Shown: positions 61,540 to 64,000 of the stretch, piece after piece
Layout of the letters: every line of letters starts with the position of its first letter
Position numbering within the stretch: position 1 is the first letter of the stretch
Origin: Emiliania huxleyi CCMP1516
Lineage: Eukaryota > Haptophyta > Isochrysidales > Noelaerhabdaceae
Reading direction: 5' to 3'
Assembly (NCBI RefSeq): GCF_000372725.1
Contig: NW_005201058.1
Coordinates: forward strand, 250,967-314,966
Length of the DNA stretch: 64,000 nucleotides
The notes under the pieces: generated by a model
Databases searched by the model: none
What the model was told of the DNA's origin: nothing
What the model saw: the letters and a program-made list of their open reading frames with translations, nothing else
Translations under genes and position numbers: made by a program

Positions 61540-61745
61540 CGCTCCAAGTGCTCCAAGTGCTGCGTCGTAAGCGCAAGCGTGAAAACCTCGACAGTGGCTG
61601 CACGAGCCGAGAACGAGAGGGGGCACTGAGCGACGTCCCGGGGTGAGCTTTGCCGTGAAGTGTGGCGAGCCAGGTGTGCGCACACACTCGCTCGTCGCTG
61701 TACGGCTCTTTATGATGCGGCGCCCGGCGGCGCTGGTCAACGGTG
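61540..61745 (-). repeat. Inverted copy of the segment at 63362-63520
   Basis: The minus strand contains CTCACCGTTGACCAGCGCCG, the GGCAAAGCTCACC block and CGAGGTTTTCACGCTTGCGC, all present on the plus strand at 63370-63515. The two copies face each other around the esterase gene. Confidence 0.7.
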
Positions 61746-61824
61746 AGCTCCTGAGCGCAACTTGAGTTGTGTCGCTTCTAAATTTGCCAAAAGCATACAC
61801 GCAGCAAATCGTTTCGCGTGCGGC

Positions 61825-62541
61825 TCAAGCGAGGTGCTGAGAAAGGAAGTCGTGCGCGAGCTCCTGGCACTTGCGCGAGAACTGGTGGCCGTCGTGAGGC
61901 AGCTCGTGGAACGACAGCGACCCCTCCCCCTTCCCCTCGCCGCCCCGCTGCCAGTCGGCAAACAGGCGCGCGTTAGCCTGGCCATACGAGACGGGCGTCA
62001 CCATGTCCTGCCCTCCGTGCGTGGCCAGCACCGGCACGCCGCGCAGCTGCTCCCGCGGCGCCGCCCTCTGCCCCAGCGGTGTGCTCGGCTGCAGCAGCTC
62101 GGGCATCAGCCGGCCGGAGAGCGCGAGCGCTCCGGCGATGAAGGAGGGCCGCGGCCACTTGCTCAGCAGCGCGGACCACGCGATCGTGGCGCCCTGCGAC
62201 CAGCCGAGCAAATACACGCGCGCCGGGTCTGTCCCGAGCGCCTCTGGCGCCGCTTCGATGAAGTCAAAGAGCATGTCGGTCGCGGCGGCGATGCTGCTCT
62301 CCAGCGCCCGCGGCTCGGGCGCGGAGCTGTACCCCTCGAACCAGCGATAGCCACCATACGGTGCGCGGAGCGGGGCGCGCAGCGAGGCGACGACTGTGCC
62401 CTCCGGCGCCAGCGTCGCTAGAGGAAGCAGGCCCTCCTCGGTGTCGCCTGTGCCGTGGAGGAGGAGGAGGAGGGCAGGAGCAGCGCCGGGGCACGCACGG
62501 CCACCACCAGCGCGCTCTGGGTGCAGCCGGTGCCTGAGCAT
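61825..62541 (-). CDS. Alpha/beta-hydrolase esterase (carboxylesterase/acyl-protein thioesterase type)
   Basis: The start at 62541 (MLRHRLHPERAGG) is preferred; the frame is open to 62613. 238 residues, normal for this family. LLLLLHGTGDTEEG is the oxyanion strand, LLGWSQGATIA the GxSxG nucleophile elbow, THGGQDMVTP the acid Asp and HDGHQFS the catalytic His. It is probably a cytosolic serine esterase or lysophospholipase. Single exon, flanked on both sides by inverted repeat copies (61540-61745 and 63362-63520). Confidence 0.85.
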   Translation of the reverse strand: MLRHRLHPERAGGGRACPGAAPALLLLLHGTGDTEEGLLPLATLAPEGTVVASLRAPLRAPYGGYRWFEGYSSAPEPRALESSIAAATDMLFDFIEAAPEALGTDPARVYLLGWSQGATIAWSALLSKWPRPSFIAGALALSGRLMPELLQPSTPLGQRAAPREQLRGVPVLATHGGQDMVTPVSYGQANARLFADWQRGGEGKGEGSLSFHELPHDGHQFSRKCQELAHDFLSQHLA

Positions 62542-62774
62542 CGGCGGTCGATGTGGCGGTCGCGCGAATTGAATTCTTTTTATGTGTTGCCCGCCCGTCT
62601 CAGCCCCTGCCAACGTCCCCTACCCCCACGGAGCTGAACCCACACCAGGCCTGGCTCGATAGCTCCGGCGACAGTGACATGGCAGGTCGACTCGCTGTCT
62701 CCCTCGCGCGCACGCGCGCTGACTGACCCCCCCCCCCCTCCCCCCTCTCCCGAGGCTGTCGCCCTCGTCCTCTC

Positions 62775-62986
62775 GCCCAGCAGCTCGCCGTCGGTCAGGT
62801 CTTCCGGCTCTGCCACCCGAACCCGCCGGGGCTGCGCGAAGTGCAGCGCTGCCGCAAGACGGGCTTCCACCCCGATCACCAGCGCAACGGGGGCAGGAGG
62901 CGGGCAACGGTGTCTACGAGCATGTCTCACACGTGGAGTGGCACACGGGGAGCAGCGCGCGCGTGGTGGACTTGCGGCGGCGGTGA
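62775..62986 (+). other. Possible coding fragment, unresolved
   Basis: Two adjacent pieces in different plus frames look protein-like: QQLAVGQVFRLCHPNPPGL with RKTGFHPDHQRNGG, then GNGVYEHVSHVEWHTGS ending in a stop near 62985. They may be exons of one gene or a decayed copy. I cannot name it. Confidence 0.25.
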
Positions 62987-63361
62987 GGGCGAGGCTCCCT
63001 CTGATGTCTGAAAAACGTGTGTCTGAAGTGTCAGACGTGAGCTTGTTGTGTACTTGCACGAAGTTCGGGGGCCGAACGCGAAAACTGTTCCAATTTTTTG
63101 AACGGTGACATCAGATCGTTGTGTGAGTTTGTAGAACTGTTCCGATGCCTACTCCTTCCCACCTCTCACTCTCTCCAGACTGAAAGGAACCAATCAGTCA
63201 GACAGTCAAATGTCAGTCAGTGTGACGCACATCGGTCATCGCTCTCGACGGGGCAGAGCAAACAGACATCCCTCCCACAGCCGTCAGGTGAACCGCTCAC
63301 ATTGAGCGAATTGCGTTGCCTCTGAAGAACACTGCCAGCACGACGCCGTCAGAAAGGCTCG
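62987..63361. other. No gene seen
   Basis: Intergenic sequence, AT-richer than average, with short direct repeats (GTCAGTCAG type). Confidence 0.5.
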
Positions 63362-64000
63362 ATGCGGCTCACCGTTGACCAGCGCCGCCGCATCATACAG
63401 TGTGCCTGCTCGCCACACTTCGGCAAAGCTCACCGGGAAGTCGCTCAGAGCCTCCTCTCGTTCTCGGCTCGTGTAGCCACTGTAGAGGTTTTCACGCTTG
63501 CGCTTGCTACGCAACGTGTTTTTTTGGGGTCTTGCAGCAGTGCTTTGAGGAGCGCGAAAGTGGCAGGCGCCAAGAAAGCCGGTTCTCTTTTTTCGTCACC
63601 CACCGAGGACGGCGGGCTCGGCATGTCGGCGGAGGAGGCGGAGGCGCGCGTCAAGGCGTGCAACATCCCCCTGCAGGTCGGCGTGGGACTCGCTGGCGGA
63701 GCCGAGGTGGCGATCCAGCTGCTGCAGGAGCATCTGCGGCGCAACCCCGGCCACGCGATCGCCTCGGACGACAAGCGCAACGGCTTCAACTGCATCTCTC
63801 GCAAGGCCATCTTCGCGGGCCTGCGGCGGTGGTTCCCGGAGCTCATCCCGACCGTCGCGCTGTGGTATAGCGAGCAGCGCCGCCTCTTTCTCTTCAACGC
63901 GGAGGCGCGGTGCAGCTCGGGCGACACCTTCATGTCGACCGAGGGCTGCGCGCAGGGCGATCCTCTCGGGCCCTTCCTCTTTGCCGTCGGCTATCATTGG
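63362..64000 (+). CDS. LINE reverse transcriptase, partial (runs off the window)
   Basis: The frame is open from ATG 63362 to the window end (213 codons). The first about 85 codons come from the repeat also found inverted at 61540. After that come LQVGVGLAGGAEVAIQLL, DDKRNGFNCISRKAIFAGL, WFPELIPTVALWYSEQRRLF and EGCAQGDPLGPFLFAVG. These match LINE reverse transcriptase fingers and palm: the GVG-GGAE block, motif A as D-x-K-NGFN in place of the usual D-x-K-NAFN, and the QGDPLGP motif B. Motif C (YADD) would lie to the right of the window. Whether it belongs to the same family as the 58-59 kb tails cannot be judged here. Confidence 0.8.
   Translation, partial: MRLTVDQRRRIIQCACSPHFGKAHREVAQSLLSFSARVATVEVFTLALATQRVFLGSCSSALRSAKVAGAKKAGSLFSSPTEDGGLGMSAEEAEARVKACNIPLQVGVGLAGGAEVAIQLLQEHLRRNPGHAIASDDKRNGFNCISRKAIFAGLRRWFPELIPTVALWYSEQRRLFLFNAEARCSSGDTFMSTEGCAQGDPLGPFLFAVGYHW

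Overview
The window is nuclear DNA of a GC-rich, repeat-laden unicellular eukaryote. The reasons are spliceosomal introns, a DNA polymerase delta catalytic subunit, LINE and Ty1/copia-like debris, kilobase-scale Cys-, Pro- and Gly-rich surface proteins, and microsatellites. Domain style (GCC2/GCC3 repeats, DSYGDGWNG modules, multiple 2OG-Fe(II) oxygenases) and the many GC-AG introns suggest a marine chromist alga, most likely a haptophyte (Emiliania/Prymnesium-like). A dinoflagellate or pelagophyte is not excluded. Taxonomy is inference.

Layout. 1-9.5 kb: about ten tandem 975-bp units in one open frame. 9.7-22.3 kb: a giant secreted surface protein (signal peptide, Gly/Pro-rich modules, right-handed beta-helix repeats holding a mannose-6-phosphate-receptor-homology domain, then 780-bp Cys-rich repeats). 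22.3-29.3 kb: copies of an unrecognised coiled-coil plus multi-membrane family, one whole and one broken with reiterated membrane modules. 29.9-33.1 kb: repeat-derived unit with an ORF1-like protein. 33.1-37.8 kb: six-exon gene joining two 2OG-Fe(II) oxygenase domains through ankyrin repeats. 38.7-40.0 kb: Ty1/copia-like LTR remnants. 40.1-46.0 kb: amidohydrolase, sulfotransferase-like protein and SGNH-hydrolase-like protein. 46.1-48.8 kb: LINE 3' debris and a separate RNase H ORF. 49.0-50.0 kb: StrG-like 2OG oxygenase. 50.8-58.1 kb (minus): POLD1. 58.1-59.6 kb: stacked LINE tails. 59.9-62.5 kb: a membrane protein and an alpha/beta-hydrolase esterase. 63.4-64.0 kb: a LINE reverse transcriptase running off the edge.

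The best signal is in the introns. I built a 26-exon POLD1 model by hand. It gives 1117 residues with all exonuclease and polymerase motifs, against about 1107 in human. Fifteen of its 25 introns are GC-AG. In most, the first 6-37 nt of the intron are a copy of the first 6-37 nt of the next exon, so the intron sits inside a direct duplication of coding sequence. The 2OG/ankyrin gene shows the same pattern: one intron is flanked by a perfect 15-bp repeat and its interior matches a dispersed repeat at 48.3 kb. This looks like recent intron creation by insertion with target duplication or by tandem duplication. POLD1 also appears to have lost three of the four cysteines of the CysB iron-sulfur site. 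Genes here look like independent eukaryotic units, with no sign of an operon or a shared pathway.
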